Part shown: piece after piece, positions 9,152 through 19,310 of the stretch
Numbering within the stretch: the stretch's first letter is position 1
Layout: every line of letters starts with the position of its first letter
NCBI RefSeq assembly: GCF_000002235.5
Contig: NW_022145611.1
Location: 7,094,242 to 7,158,241, forward strand
Origin: Strongylocentrotus purpuratus
Taxonomy: Eukaryota; Echinodermata; Echinoidea; Camarodonta; Strongylocentrotidae
Direction of reading: 5' to 3'
Length of the DNA stretch: 64,000 nucleotides
Notes under the pieces: model-generated
Database searches by the model: none
The model's input: only the letters and a program-made list of their open reading frames with translations
Told to the model about the DNA's origin: nothing
Program-made: the position numbers and the translations under genes

Positions 9152-10723
9152 TCACTTCCGGGGCTCCGTAGAATTCCAATGTTTTATGGCATTGTAATAA
9201 AACGAATTTCCAATACTACCTACTCTTTCAGGTAAGTTAAAGTTGAATCGTCTATTTCTTGTATTATAATCATGTACGTCAGTAACAAGATCGAAGTTGG
9301 ATCGAATATAATGATTCGACCTAGTATGGTATATTTTATGCACATGATGCAATACGAGTTGTTTTGATCTTTGGTCGACTTCAAGAAAACCAGCTTTAGA
9401 AAGTTCGCTGTAGCCAACATGAGTTCTTGGACCAGAACAGTTGATAAATCTCACCATTTTGTTCTGTATAATCTTCAACTTCTTTTGATCTGACTTGTTT
9501 ATGTTACTATACCATGCAGGGTTAGCATAGTCAAATAAACATTGAATAAGAGCAAAACAGAGTGTACGTCTTGCTTTTAAATCCATACAACTTTGATATC
9601 TGTACAAAAATTTCAGACGAGAATTTGCTTTTTTTACAACTGATTCTACTAAAGATGAAAATGAAATTGCGCTAGCCAACTCAATGCCTAAATACTTCAC
9701 AGACTCTTTTCTCTTGATTGCTTGATTATTGTGTGTCACTTTGAATTCAAATGACTTTTTAGAACTACTTTTAGAACAAAATAAAATGCTTTCTGTTTTT
9801 CCCAAGTGTAAAGAAAGCTTATTATCAGTCATCCAATCGACACACGTAGACAGCTGTTCACTGAGCTTTTCCTCAATATATTTAGGATCAGGATTTGAAT
9901 AGAGTAGTACGCTGTCATCTGCGTACAATAATAGTTTGAAGTCTTTTATACAAATACACATATCATTTATATAACTTGAAAATAGAATTGGGCCTAAAAT
10001 GCTTCCCTGAGGAACACCGCAAGTTATAGGCATTAGTTTGGAACGAATATCATGAATGGCCACTACTTGGTGCCGATTAGATAAGTAGGATCTAAACCAA
10101 TCTAAACTTGCCTTATCAAAACCCATTAGTTGTAACTTCTTCAATAAGACGCAATGATTAACTGTATCAAAAGCTTTTTGCAGATCAAGGAGCACCATAC
10201 CAACAAAGCGCCCTTGGGAAGTTTCTCTCCTCAAATAATCAGTCAAATGAATTAGACATGTTTCAGTCGAATAATCATGTCGAAAACCAGATTGAAATTC
10301 ATAAATTATATCATTTTCTTTGAAGTATCTTTCAATTTGAACACAGACCGATTTTTCTAGAATCTTTGATGCTACGCTTAAAACACTAATAGGTCTATAG
10401 TTGCTAACATCAGTTTTATCTTTCTTTTTATAAAGTGGAGTCACTTTTGCTATTTTCATATCCTCTGGAAAAGTACTCGTCAAGATAGATAGGTTCATTA
10501 AGTAACTTAGAGGCTTAAATAAAACCTTCGCACCATCTTTTAGAAATTTAGCTGGAATCAAGTCTAACCCAGTACTTTTTGATACATTCAACTTACGTAA
10601 CTCTTTGAAAACAAATTGTTCACTGATTGGTAATAACTCGAAGCTGTTTTCACGTACACCTTTTCTTTCGTAAAAGTCACGAATACAATCATTGTCTGCT
10701 TTTGGCTTTCTTTCTCTAAACAA
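9152..10723 (-). CDS. LINE reverse transcriptase, C-terminally interrupted
   Basis: A 523-codon open frame with a complete RT domain. Visible motifs in order: SNYRPISVLSVASKILEK, FQSGFRHDYSTETCL, the catalytic block LLDLQKAFDTVNH, GVPQGSILGPILF, the catalytic YADD in LLLYADDSVLL, then KTESILF and VKYLGIEL. A C-terminal VHDYNTRNRRF segment is common in Jockey/CR1-like elements. The enzyme copies LINE RNA into DNA at the target. No stop codon interrupts the RT domain, so insertion was fairly recent. There is no natural start, because an in-frame TGA lies just upstream of 10723 and the N-terminal endonuclease is absent. The last codons (STEPRK and stop) come from the inserted foldback element. 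The copy is not expected to be active. Confidence 0.9.
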   Translation of the reverse strand: MFRERKPKADNDCIRDFYERKGVRENSFELLPISEQFVFKELRKLNVSKSTGLDLIPAKFLKDGAKVLFKPLSYLMNLSILTSTFPEDMKIAKVTPLYKKKDKTDVSNYRPISVLSVASKILEKSVCVQIERYFKENDIIYEFQSGFRHDYSTETCLIHLTDYLRRETSQGRFVGMVLLDLQKAFDTVNHCVLLKKLQLMGFDKASLDWFRSYLSNRHQVVAIHDIRSKLMPITCGVPQGSILGPILFSSYINDMCICIKDFKLLLYADDSVLLYSNPDPKYIEEKLSEQLSTCVDWMTDNKLSLHLGKTESILFCSKSSSKKSFEFKVTHNNQAIKRKESVKYLGIELASAISFSSLVESVVKKANSRLKFLYRYQSCMDLKARRTLCFALIQCLFDYANPAWYSNINKSDQKKLKIIQNKMVRFINCSGPRTHVGYSELSKAGFLEVDQRSKQLVLHHVHKIYHTRSNHYIRSNFDLVTDVHDYNTRNRRFNFNLPERVGSIGNSFYYNAIKHWNSTEPRK

Positions 10724-10799
10724 TCGTCAGTAAATATTGATTCACAAAAAGATGGCAGACAACATGTATTGTTCGTCGGCCGTCGGATCGTAGACAGAA

Positions 10800-10977
10800 A
10801 CAAATCGAGAGAAAAAAAAGAATAGATCTAGGTCTAGATCTATTTCGTTTGGGTGTTTTTGGTGCTGCTGGTATTATTGTTATTTTTATTATTATTATTT
10901 TTTTATAATTATTATTTTACTGTGCATTTTCTCGACTAGGTCTAGGGTCTATAATAATTAGTCTAGAAATCTATCTA
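10800..10977. other. Short AT-rich spacer
   Basis: TTATTATT-type simple sequence lies between the LINE and the next TIR element. Nothing else is seen. Confidence 0.4.
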
Positions 10978-11753
10978 GAGTAAAAGGAGCCCGTTTTCGG
11001 CCACTTAAGACAAAATCCTATTTTTAGGACCCTGTACTTCCTATTTATTATCATTTTTTGTTCAAATCATGAAGCAAATATTATTATTATTTAAACAAAA
11101 AAAGAATCCCAGAAAAAAATCACGAATTGCCATGACAATATTCATTTCAATTTTCACTGTTTTGGAGCCAGTTATCGGCCGAGCGTTTCAGTTTACGGCC
11201 GCATGTACAAAGTCAACAGGAAGCGCTCGCGCGTGCCGTGCGTTTCCGCGCTGATGTACAGCACAAGCGGGCGGAGCAGGTATCCCACGCCGGAGCTCCC
11301 TGGTGCTCGCCTGGCCGAAGACAGGCACAGCGGTGATCGGAAGTTGGAATCTGAATTAGACAGACATATCGTGTGTGCGTGGCAGGGTCCGGCTGCATTG
11401 ATTTAATACATGCGATGAGATACTTTTGAGCTTGCGACTAACACAAAATCGGGCTCTAAATCTGAAAAATACTTGAAATAAAGCTGATTTTATGGTACCC
11501 ATATTTCTTACATACACGCGTAAGATACTAGATTTTTCAGATTCGGGTAGCGGGACCGCCGATTACATCGCTAAAATGTGATATTTTAGGATATATTTTT
11601 CATTGCAAATGTGGTTCTTCAGTGACACTGGCATGGTATGGTATGAGTGGGATATGTGTTATGCTATTATGCGATGTGTTTTAGAGTGATTTTACCTTGC
11701 ATCCAACCAATCGGCCGAAAACTGGAGCTGGCCGATTACCGGCTCCTTTACTC
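10978..11753. mobile_element. TA-flanked MITE with ~25-bp TIR
   Basis: The left end GAGTAAAAGGAGCCCGTTTT matches the inverted right end GAGTAAAGGAGCCGGTAATC. The match continues into CGGCC with one gap and a few mismatches. TA flanks both sides (10976-10977 and 11754-11755). A second partial copy of the terminus (GGAGCCAGTTATCGGCC) lies inside at about 11164. The small open frames inside show no domain. The superfamily is not certain. Confidence 0.6.
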
Positions 11754-11755
11754 TA

Positions 11756-12350
11756 GACCTATCATTTCTTTCTTGCTTTTTCTGACTTTTTTTTTCTCTC
11801 CTTCCTTCCTTCCTCTCTTTCCTTTCTTCTATGTTATTCTTCTTCTCTTTTTTAAAGGCAGGAGCGTCCAGCTTCAACAATGAGGACGGGTTGGCTCGAG
11901 GTGGAGAGGAGCAGGAGGAGAAAATCAACAAAAATATGAATTATTAAATCTGAAATCACCAGAAAATGGTGATGATAGGCACATTCATGGGGCACTAGAG
12001 GGCGCTTTGCGCGCGTACGAAAATCTGAATGGCCTTGCTGCGGTGGGTCGGCAATAATCAGCCCAAAACTTGAATATGGGAGGTTGGAAGGATATATCTT
12101 TTTTATAATGTTATCTGGTCTTACCCTTAACCATCCTATGTTTAATCTATGTAGAAATAACATGCGAGTACGATAAGAGAAACATCGGGCCCATTACTGA
12201 TGCAACTTTTAAAATATTAGCCTAGAAATGACCACCAAACGGAAACAATTGACATTTTTTCCCGACAAATCTTCATAAAATCTGATTTATAAACAAGTCA
12301 AATCTAGGTACACTAATACAAATACGATTTTCTGAAAATTCAGGTATTAT
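11756..12350. other. Non-coding; nothing recognised
   Basis: A pyrimidine-rich block (about 11760-11850) and otherwise unremarkable sequence. No exon or bounded repeat was identified. Confidence 0.4.
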
Positions 12351-13543
12351 TTTTATGCCTCCGCCACCGAAGGTGGTGCCGGAGGCATCATGTTTTCGGG
12401 TTGTCCGTCCGTACGTCCGTCCGTACGTCCGTACGTCCGTCCGTACGTCCGTCCGTCCGTCCGTACGTCCGTCCGTCCGTCCCGTTTGACCGTTATCACA
12501 ATATCTCAAGAACCATTTAAGATTTAAACTTAAGACTCGGGAATAGTATTTATCACCATAGGAAGACGATCTGATTAGATTTTGGAGTACGTAGGTCAAA
12601 GGTCACAGGTCACAGAGGTCAACTTATGAAATTCCTTGTATTGAGTTTGTTAGCGCGATATCTCAAGAACCATTTGAGATTTAAACTTCAAACTTAAGGA
12701 TAGTATGTATCACCATAGGAAGACGATCTGATTAGATTTTGGAGCATGTATGTCAAAGGTCAAGGGTCACAGAGGTCAACTTATGAAATTCCATACATTG
12801 AGATTGTTATCATGATATCTCAAGAACCACTGGAGATTTAAACTTCAAACTTAGTGATAGTGTGTATCACTATAGGAAAACAATCTGATTAGATTTTGGA
12901 GCACGTATGTCAAAGGTCAAGGGTCACAGAGGTCAACCTATGAAATTCCATACATTGAGATTGTTATCATGATATCTCAAGAACCACTGGAGATTTAAAC
13001 TTCAAACTTAGTGATAGTGTGTATCACCATCGGAAGACGATCTGATTAGATTTTGGAGCACGTAGGTCAAAGGTCAAAGGCCACAGCGCACATTATGAAT
13101 GCAAAAACAGCTTGTGATCGCGTTATCTCAAGAACCGATTGATGGATTCATGCCAAAATTAGGTCATGTTTGTTACTTGCAGAGCCAATGAACTGAGTAG
13201 ATTCTTGGTTCATAAGGTCAAAGGTCAAAGGTCATGGGCCCATTATGTATGCAAAAATAGCTTGTGAACGCATTCTCATTAGAACTGACAGATGGATTAC
13301 TATTTAACTCAGAACATCTTGCAGAGCCAATGAACTGAGTAGATTTTATGGTCATGAGGTCAAAGATCAAAGGGTCATATTTTTATATGTATATGAGAAA
13401 TTGCTTGTAATCACAATATTCTGAGAACCTGTCAATGGATTACCATTGAACGTGAATTCAATTTTTTTTTTCTGTTTTGGTTTGTAAAATTGCTCTTTAA
13501 CGGAGGCATCATTTTCGACTGCGCGCAGTCGAATTCCATCTAG
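12351..13543 (+). mobile_element. Helitron-like non-autonomous element with tandem repeats
   Basis: The 3' end is a perfect palindrome CGACTGCGCGCAGTCG (13515-13530), followed by a short spacer and CTAG at 13540-13543, then T. This matches a Helitron 3' terminus (hairpin, CTRR, insertion before T). The 5' part has a strong hairpin (GCCTCCGCCACC...GGTGG...CGGAGGC) and GTCC/GTAC simple repeats (about 12405-12480). About six tandem units of roughly 150-157 bp follow, each with ATCTCAAGAACC and GGTCA clusters. GGAGGCATCAT occurs near both ends. A shorter copy ends with the same hairpin and CTAG at 35567. No Rep/helicase gene is present. The Helitron assignment is an inference from the 3' end. Confidence 0.6.
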
Positions 13544-13761
13544 TTTAAGTTTCTTTCAAGTATATTTCTGCGCATTGCAGCGCAAATGTTCTTCACTGCT
13601 TCAAAATCACCCTTGAAATTTTTTTTTTGCAACAAATTTGTTACGAGGTCCGCGAGTGTTCCCCGTTCCTTGCGTGTTGAAAGTTTGGTAATACATAGTT
13701 TACATTGACTCGCGCACGAAAAAATGGTCGAAAACAAAATGTCAAATGAAGAAATAAACAA
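13540..13761 (-). other. Unrecognised 73-codon open frame
   Basis: The minus frame contains CASQCKLCITKLSTRKERGT and then a helical-looking stretch with KKNFKGDFEAVKNIC. Its stop overlaps the end of the Helitron-like element. Composition is less biased than in neighbouring random frames, but I cannot match it to a family. No splice context was confirmed. It may be a fragment of an exon or chance. Confidence 0.2.
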
Positions 13762-14339
13762 GCTTTTGTATAGTTATAAGAGTTCTACCGAGGTTTCTTT
13801 GTCGATTTAATTTATTATATAGTCTCAATTAGAATTCAGAATTATCTCACTGAAAAGTTAAGAAACCGACGATGTTCTCGATCGTAGTTATTTTCATTTT
13901 GCCAGCAGCCGATCTAGCGTTGTTTGGGCAAAAAGCTAGGCCGCTGCCTTCCCATCGCAAACCTTTCCAAGTCCCGCTAAAATGGCGCGCTGCGGAGCTC
14001 CGAAGCTGCGTTGGTATCGCTGCAAACTCTCAGCCGGCTAGCTCCCCAAGATGGACCATTCGCGGTATGGCGAGATTGTGTGTGTGAGGTACGATTTTGG
14101 ATTCGAGAACGCACGTAATGCAACCGTGCGCGTCATATTCAGCTGTCGAATGTCTACGACCAATTTTACATGTACGATTTTTAGTACAGATACTTGGTCA
14201 GTTTTCTTCTTATATCTTTGGTTTTACAACATTTGAAAATATAATTTCTTCAAATTTGCTCCTGACTCGGTTCAGACTAATTGTGTGATGTGTTTTCAAG
14301 TCAATTTTTTGAATATATTTTTTTGCATGAATTTGCCTA
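13762..14339. other. Region upstream of the palindromic element; no exon assigned
   Basis: NUP133 lies downstream, so this is where its promoter or first exon might be. I translated the plus strand by eye and found nothing like the known Nup133 N-terminus (a low-complexity S/R/P-rich extension followed by the start of the propeller). Confidence 0.35.
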
Positions 14340-14662
14340 GTGATGATGTCGATAATGACAATCACTTTGAACATGGCGGACAAAGAAAGCGGACAAAATA
14401 TACAGTTCCTCAGCAGGGCGGATCTAGCTTTTTGCTAAGGGGGGGGTTTGACCCAATGACGATGCGAAGCATCGTCCACGAGCCGCGCAACGGCGAGGTG
14501 ATTTTCTTTTTTTTTGTTTCTTTTTTTTTGGGGGGGGGGGCTATTTTGAACCCCCGGAAGTGATGTTTTTCTGGCATCTACTAACACAATGGAGAACATA
14601 AAAAGCATTGCACGATAACGTCTTTTTAAATCAAGTAACAGTTTAATACACAGTTATATCCA

Positions 14663-14755
14663 AAGTTATCATCATTTGTTTGGTTAAGTTACCAGATGAG
14701 TTGAATATCTTCTCATAATATTTACACTTGAAAGGTTTCTCTCCAGTGTGCGTTC
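14663..14755 (-). pseudogene. C2H2 zinc-finger relic in the large hAT element
   Basis: The minus strand reads ERTHTGEKPFKCKYYEKIFN followed by SSGNLT. This is an intact inter-finger linker (HTGEKPF) and a finger whose second cysteine is replaced by Tyr. The same segment is in copy A, so it belongs to the transposon family. Its frame continuity is better here than in copy A. Confidence 0.65.
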
Positions 14756-14871
14756 TTTCTTTGTGGTCTAACTCTAACCACTTGGTCGGACCTCTCTTTG
14801 GGGAAATCAATGACTGGTTAACATTTCAGTGAGTCTATATAATAGACTGAGCACACAGTCATGTATTGTGA

Positions 14872-17805
14872 TTAGTCAAACAGGATGGAGCTGCAAAAGA
14901 GTCGCCTTGGGTTAGCCGTGACGAAGCGCTTGACCACCTCTGCCGTGTCTAGCTGTGCTGCTTGGCTGTAGTGGACGGCCATCAAGGTGAGGCCCCCCAG
15001 CCTCTCCTCCGTCGTGGTGGATCGCAGGTATGTCTTCACACGTCTGAGGGCACTGAATGACCGCTCAGCCTCGCAGGACCCGATTGGTGACGTGCAGCCA
15101 ACCAAGATCAGCTCCCTGATGTTGGGGAAGATGTCAGCATCAGCTAGTGGCAGGGTGTCGATCAGGTTGTCAGGGACGTCGCCTTTCTGACAGTGTGCCG
15201 TGCAGAAACTCTTCCAGCGCACCAGCTCTCTCTGAAAGCACAAAAGCAAAAAACTATCCGTATATAATAAGGATTTATTTGATACAATATCTTCACAATA
15301 TCCACAACCTAGTCTCTGAAAGCACAAAAGCAAAAAACTATCTGTATATAATAAGGATTTATTGATACAATATCTTTTCACTATTAAATGTGAAGTGTCA
15401 ATATCGTATCTTCAGGGCCAGGGGGAAAAGGAGATCCTTCTCCCAGAAGAGCAGATCCTCAGCCAGTGACTCAGCATCCACGAGCCCTACCACCACCAGA
15501 GGGACGAGTGACATGATAGACTTCAGTGCACGGTTGTCAGCAGAGAACCTGGCGTCCAGCTCCTGTAGAAAGCTGTCCATGAATGGAATCCCAGCTGTTC
15601 TCTTGTAGTACTCACTAAAAAATATCAACATTGCAAAGGCTTGAGACAGTGGTCCATCAGAATATTGTCTCTGTTCAAGGCGCATCACAAATTTGTTTGT
15701 TTGTGAAATTGTACTCAATTCAGCTTTCAGGCTGCTATGTACTTTTTTATTCAATAAACCATTTTCAATTCAAATGTTATTAAAATTCACATTGTATTAA
15801 TTAGTGCAGATACCTGGCTGTGTCAGCTGGAGTATTTGCACGGTGTGTCTGGTGCTTGGCTCTTCTTGGGACCGTGATCTCTCCCCCAACATCAGCAGCA
15901 ATCGTCTCGGCCTCTGTACACCAGTTCCTCCAGACCGAGTCGAAGTCCGCTCTCTGTCTTCTCACCTCATCAATAGCTGTGTCGATGAGGTTGTAGGCGG
16001 CAACCACATCAGCATCTCTCTTCTGGAGTTTGGTGCTCAGGCCTTTCACTGTATCCAGGCCATTGACCAGGATGACCAGGGCTATGATGTTGCGGCCATT
16101 CCTGAGAGAGGTCATGAATCCCTGAGCCCTGGTACGGGTTTCAGCATCCAAGTCCCATGATGACTGGATCTCTGCATATTCCCCTGGTTGCACCATGGCG
16201 TGCACGCATGTGAATACGTACTCATAAAGAGTACGGAATGTTTCCAGACAGTCGTGCCTCTCTGTCCATCTCGTTTTGCAGAGCCCTTTGAGTTTTTGAA
16301 CGTGGCTTTCTGGTGCATAGGTAGCGAGTACCGTTTCCAGGAAGCGTTGTCGTTTCGGAGACAGATGGAAGAAGAGATGGATTTCATTGATCACGTCGAT
16401 CACATTGCGTAAGTCTTGTACCTTACATGCTTTGCCAATGGCCAAGCTCAGAACATGTGAGCGGCAATGCGTGTACAGCGCCAGTGGATTCTTCTCTTTG
16501 ATTACGGCCTGGGCTCCCCTTCTGTAACCAGCCATTGCAGACGCTCCATCATACGACTGCCCCCGCATATCATGTACATCAAGGCCATGCTTGTCGAGAA
16601 GGCTTAAGATGGCTTCGGCAATCCTCTCACCAGTCGCCCTCTGCAGATGAAGAAAGTCCAGGAACACTTTCCTGACGTGAGGCTTCCTATCAGTGACATC
16701 CACAAACCTCAAGCATAGTGACAGTATTTCTTGATTTCCGTGCGGATCGGTCACCTCGTCAGCCATGACGCTGAAGTATTTCACGTGTTTCAGAGGTGCC
16801 ATGATGGTGTCACGCAGGCAGTCCGCAGTGATAGTGATGATCTCGTTCTGTATTGTTTTTGATGTGTACTGTTGGTTCTTTTTTCCCTGCTCCAAATGTT
16901 CCCGGAGGATCGGGTCACATTTGGCAGCGTGATCTAGAATTGCATTGAAGACTCCTCGGTTGGTGAGCGGGTCTGCCGTTTTGTCATCTCTGTGACCACG
17001 TAACGGTAGTGCCTGCATGCCACACAGCTTGACGGTATCTACAATCACTGAGAGGATGTGCCTGTTCTTATCGGAGAGCGCCTGGCCCTTTCTGTCGATA
17101 ATGGTGTCAATTCTGGCTTCAGGGTTGGTGTATGTGGCCAGAAATGCCTTTCCCATCACCATTGCATCATGGTGGTATTTGTGTGCGTCGTGGTTTCTGA
17201 GACAGCCCTCTTTGCCCTTGGCCTTGCTGAAATTCTTGAATGGGGTCTTCACCAGGGTTCCAAGCACTCCTTTGACCAACTTGGCTTTGAACAAGACGCA
17301 GTACTTGCAGTAGCCTCCACCTTGTGAAGGGGAGTATGACAGCCACTCATAGTCTTTGAGCCATGACTCTTGGAAGCTGAGCGGGATTCGCTTGCCCTTC
17401 TTTGTGACCTCATATGTTACAAACTCTCTTCCTTGGTAGCTGTGTGTCAAGTAGTGATAGCGATCACTGTCAGTGACAACAGACGACCGCCCAGTCACCA
17501 ACAACCCAATGTCCCACTGGTATGGTAGCTCTGTTCCTGTAGCTGCCCTAGTGCTGCTAGCCTTGGTTGGGTCACTCTGGGGTACTGAACCACTGTCTTG
17601 AGGGGTATTAGTGTGATCAGTGACAGTGGGGGAGGTCCCATCACCAGGAATGTCCGAGTGCAGGTGCAGTTCAGTTACAGTACATGCAGCAGCGACAGTA
17701 TTAGACTGAGGCTGAGAGTGAGAGACAGAATCAGGTGTCAGACTAGGTGAAGTGTCATGGCTAGTATGTGCAGCTTGCTCAACGCCACCACCAGAAGACG
17801 CAAAT
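14872..17805 (-). CDS. hAT-family transposase, ZMYM1/TTF-zinc-finger type, multi-exon
   Basis: Exon blocks on minus are about 17805-15814, 15734-about 15411 and 15231-14872. The first begins at an acceptor TTTGTAG and carries a Ser/Thr-rich leader, the TTF-type zinc-finger region (FQESWLKDYEWLSYS, then YCKYCVLFK), a DUF4371-like part, and RNase-H-fold blocks: SVMADEVTD with a likely catalytic Asp, RGQSYDGASAMAG with a second Asp, and THCRSHVLSLAIG. The last exon holds the hAT dimerisation domain (SCEAERSFSALRRVKTYL) with the likely catalytic Glu. Such enzymes cut and paste hAT elements with matching ends. The first junction (CAG|GTATCT to CATAG|CAGCC) is phase-consistent. For the second I see no GT donor: the frame-compatible site reads AAG|AT, so it may be decayed. 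An about 80-bp tandem duplication (15231-15380) repeats the third exon's acceptor. An upstream first exon was not found. Confidence 0.85.
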
Positions 17806-19003
17806 CTACAAAGTATAAAATAAATTGTAACTGCCACTGTAGTACAGAAGTACCGTAGATCAGGCATTTAAGACTATTATTAAAGCTATATAGGCTTCTA
17901 TAGTAATGTACCACGATGTTCTGTACTTCTGGCAGTAGGATACGCCAGTATTATCTATAGGCAGGCTATAGTTCTCGGTGAGTACTAGGAACTAAACTGC
18001 TTGGAAGCTATTATCACCGACCGAGTCACAAAATCATGAATTCTAAGAAAAGAACAAGTCACATTGTATTCACAGTTGGGATACCATGTACAGTACGTAC
18101 TGTGCAATTGTATTTTCAATTTTCAAGTTCAAGTTTCAAGTTTATTTCTTCCACAGTTTACAAAAAATATAGACATACATAAAATGATATAAAATAACAA
18201 TTATACAATAGGCCTACATGTAGTATATTATATGAGCACGTCTCAATGATTCTCAATTCATAAAATAGATTAAGTAGAATGTGAGGAACCTAAATCGGTA
18301 CTAAAGCCTCGGTAACAAATGCCATTACGAACTGCTACTAACGCCGTACGAACGATTTTCAGACAATGGAAATTCGGGAAGACAATTGAAAAACAGGGAG
18401 ATTCGTACGAAATTATCGTTCGTACGGACCTTTGTGACCGTAGCATTACTTGTATATTATAGGTTCCTGGTAAAATAAGTATTGTAAATGAAAAAGCCGT
18501 AGCAGTAGAGAAAGACGTAATTTAGACGGGCGAATTTAAAACACAATGGAATATAAGGGAGTTTGTACACATTAGCTCCAATACCCAGAGTCACCCGTCG
18601 TCCCGGTTCAAATGCATAGTCAAAATGCGTATAGTCACGCAGGTGCGAAATGCTTTCACTTCACTTCGCACGCGCGAATTACGCATATATTTATAATACG
18701 CACTTCACTTCGCATTTGCATTCGCCTGTCAAAATACAATTACACAGTACTGTAGGCCTACCTGAAAAAGTCTTTCACTGATGTTTGCTTTCTCTTTTTT
18801 CTGATGTAGGCCTACTACAGTCTAATACATATAGCTAGATATTAAAGAAAACATGTGTGGCCTAGTTAGTATCTCGCCAATGTGATGCGCGTAGCATCGT
18901 CCACGAGCCGCGTAGCGGCGAGGCGATTTCTCTCCAGTGTGCGTTTTTTTTTTTTTTTTTTTTTTTTTTTTGGCGGCCCAAGGGGGGGGGTTTAAACCCC
19001 CTA

Positions 19004-19037
<34 letters not shown>

Positions 19038-19310
19038 TAGATCCGCGCCTGCTCAGGTAGACAAAGGAACATCCCTTCACTGCTATTATGTAAAAAGGTG
19101 AAGATGCATGTGACACCTGTTCTACACATTTTTACATAATAGCAGTGAAGGGATGTTCCTTTGTCTACCTGAGGAACTGTATATTTTGCCCGCCTTCTTT
19201 GTCGGTCATGTTCATAGTGAATGATGACGACGGTGATGATGATAATGGTGTTGTTGATGCTGAAGAAGATGAAGATAATAATAATAATAATGATGATCGT
19301 TTGTTTTCAG

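Larger units (their letters stand above)
4172..9170. mobile_element. Foldback transposon resembling sea urchin TU elements
   Basis: Both ends start with the same sequence in inverted orientation. TACGGAGCCCCGGAAGTGAC and its continuation are identical for 27 bp, from 4172 on plus and from 9170 on minus. A T-rich stretch follows, then a long array of 20-21 bp repeats, about 1.24 kb on the left and 1.04 kb on the right, in opposite orientation. GAATTC flanks the element at 4166-4171 and 9171-9176. The site is a palindrome, so a TSD of 4 (AATT) or 6 bp cannot be told apart. The middle (5445-8087) is not repetitive except for a nested 2-kb hAT element. TU elements of sea urchins are known for long inverted repeats with an outer domain of short direct repeats. 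This matches that design with a different repeat unit. No transposase is visible. Confidence 0.85.
3649..10740 (-). mobile_element. LINE (non-LTR retrotransposon), 5'-truncated, split by a 5-kb insertion
   Basis: On the minus strand the reverse-transcriptase frame runs from about 10723 to 9172 and reaches a sequence reading AIKHWNS. The expected continuation, LPNGVKEIGNYDHFKRKLKE and the end of the frame, is found 5 kb away at about 4165-4050. A 3' UTR follows with AATAAA and an (ATCA)-like tail near 3670-3649. The join falls at a GAATTC present on both sides of a foldback element. The tail type and RT motifs suggest the Jockey/CR1/L2 group. The endonuclease region is missing, so this copy is 5'-truncated, as is usual for LINEs. 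The 5' border (about 10740-10800) is approximate. Confidence 0.85.
14414..19051 (-). mobile_element. 4.6-kb hAT element encoding a ZMYM1-like transposase
   Basis: The left end CAGGGCGGATCTAGC matches the left end of copy A at 2062. The right end, read inverted, is CAGGCGCGGATCTACGGG. CTCAG is duplicated at 14409-14413 and 19052-19056, a 5-bp TSD, and the two flanks join into one palindromic sequence. Contents from left: twin hairpins (14461-14494), zinc-finger relic, transposase exons on minus (14872-17805), non-coding DNA, then a second twin-hairpin/zinc-finger snippet (18884-18940) and long T, G and C tracts. The repeat of the subterminal block in direct orientation at both ends is odd for a TIR transposon and may reflect a tandem or recombinant origin. 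Confidence 0.85.
14340..19213. mobile_element. Palindromic element interrupted by the 4.6-kb hAT insertion
   Basis: Plus-strand 14369-14413 (GAACATGGCGGACAAAGAAA and on to CTCAG) continues after the hAT element at 19052-19099 (CTCAGGTAGACAAAGGAACA and on). The whole stretch returns inverted at 19121-19213, with about 20 bp of loop at 19100-19120. Removing 14414-19056 restores a palindrome of roughly 250 bp. The arms differ by a few substitutions. Weak complementarity extends beyond 14369 and 19213, so outer borders are uncertain. Confidence 0.7.

Noticed and set aside
4172-9170. Two LINE copies each with a minisatellite tail
   Set aside because: Considered first because both arrays abut LINE sequence. 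The LINE frame continues from one side to the other across the insertion and both flanks show GAATTC, so a single LINE split by one element is simpler.
7939-9171. Open frame of 410 codons on plus
   Set aside because: The same array in the right arm, read through by chance.
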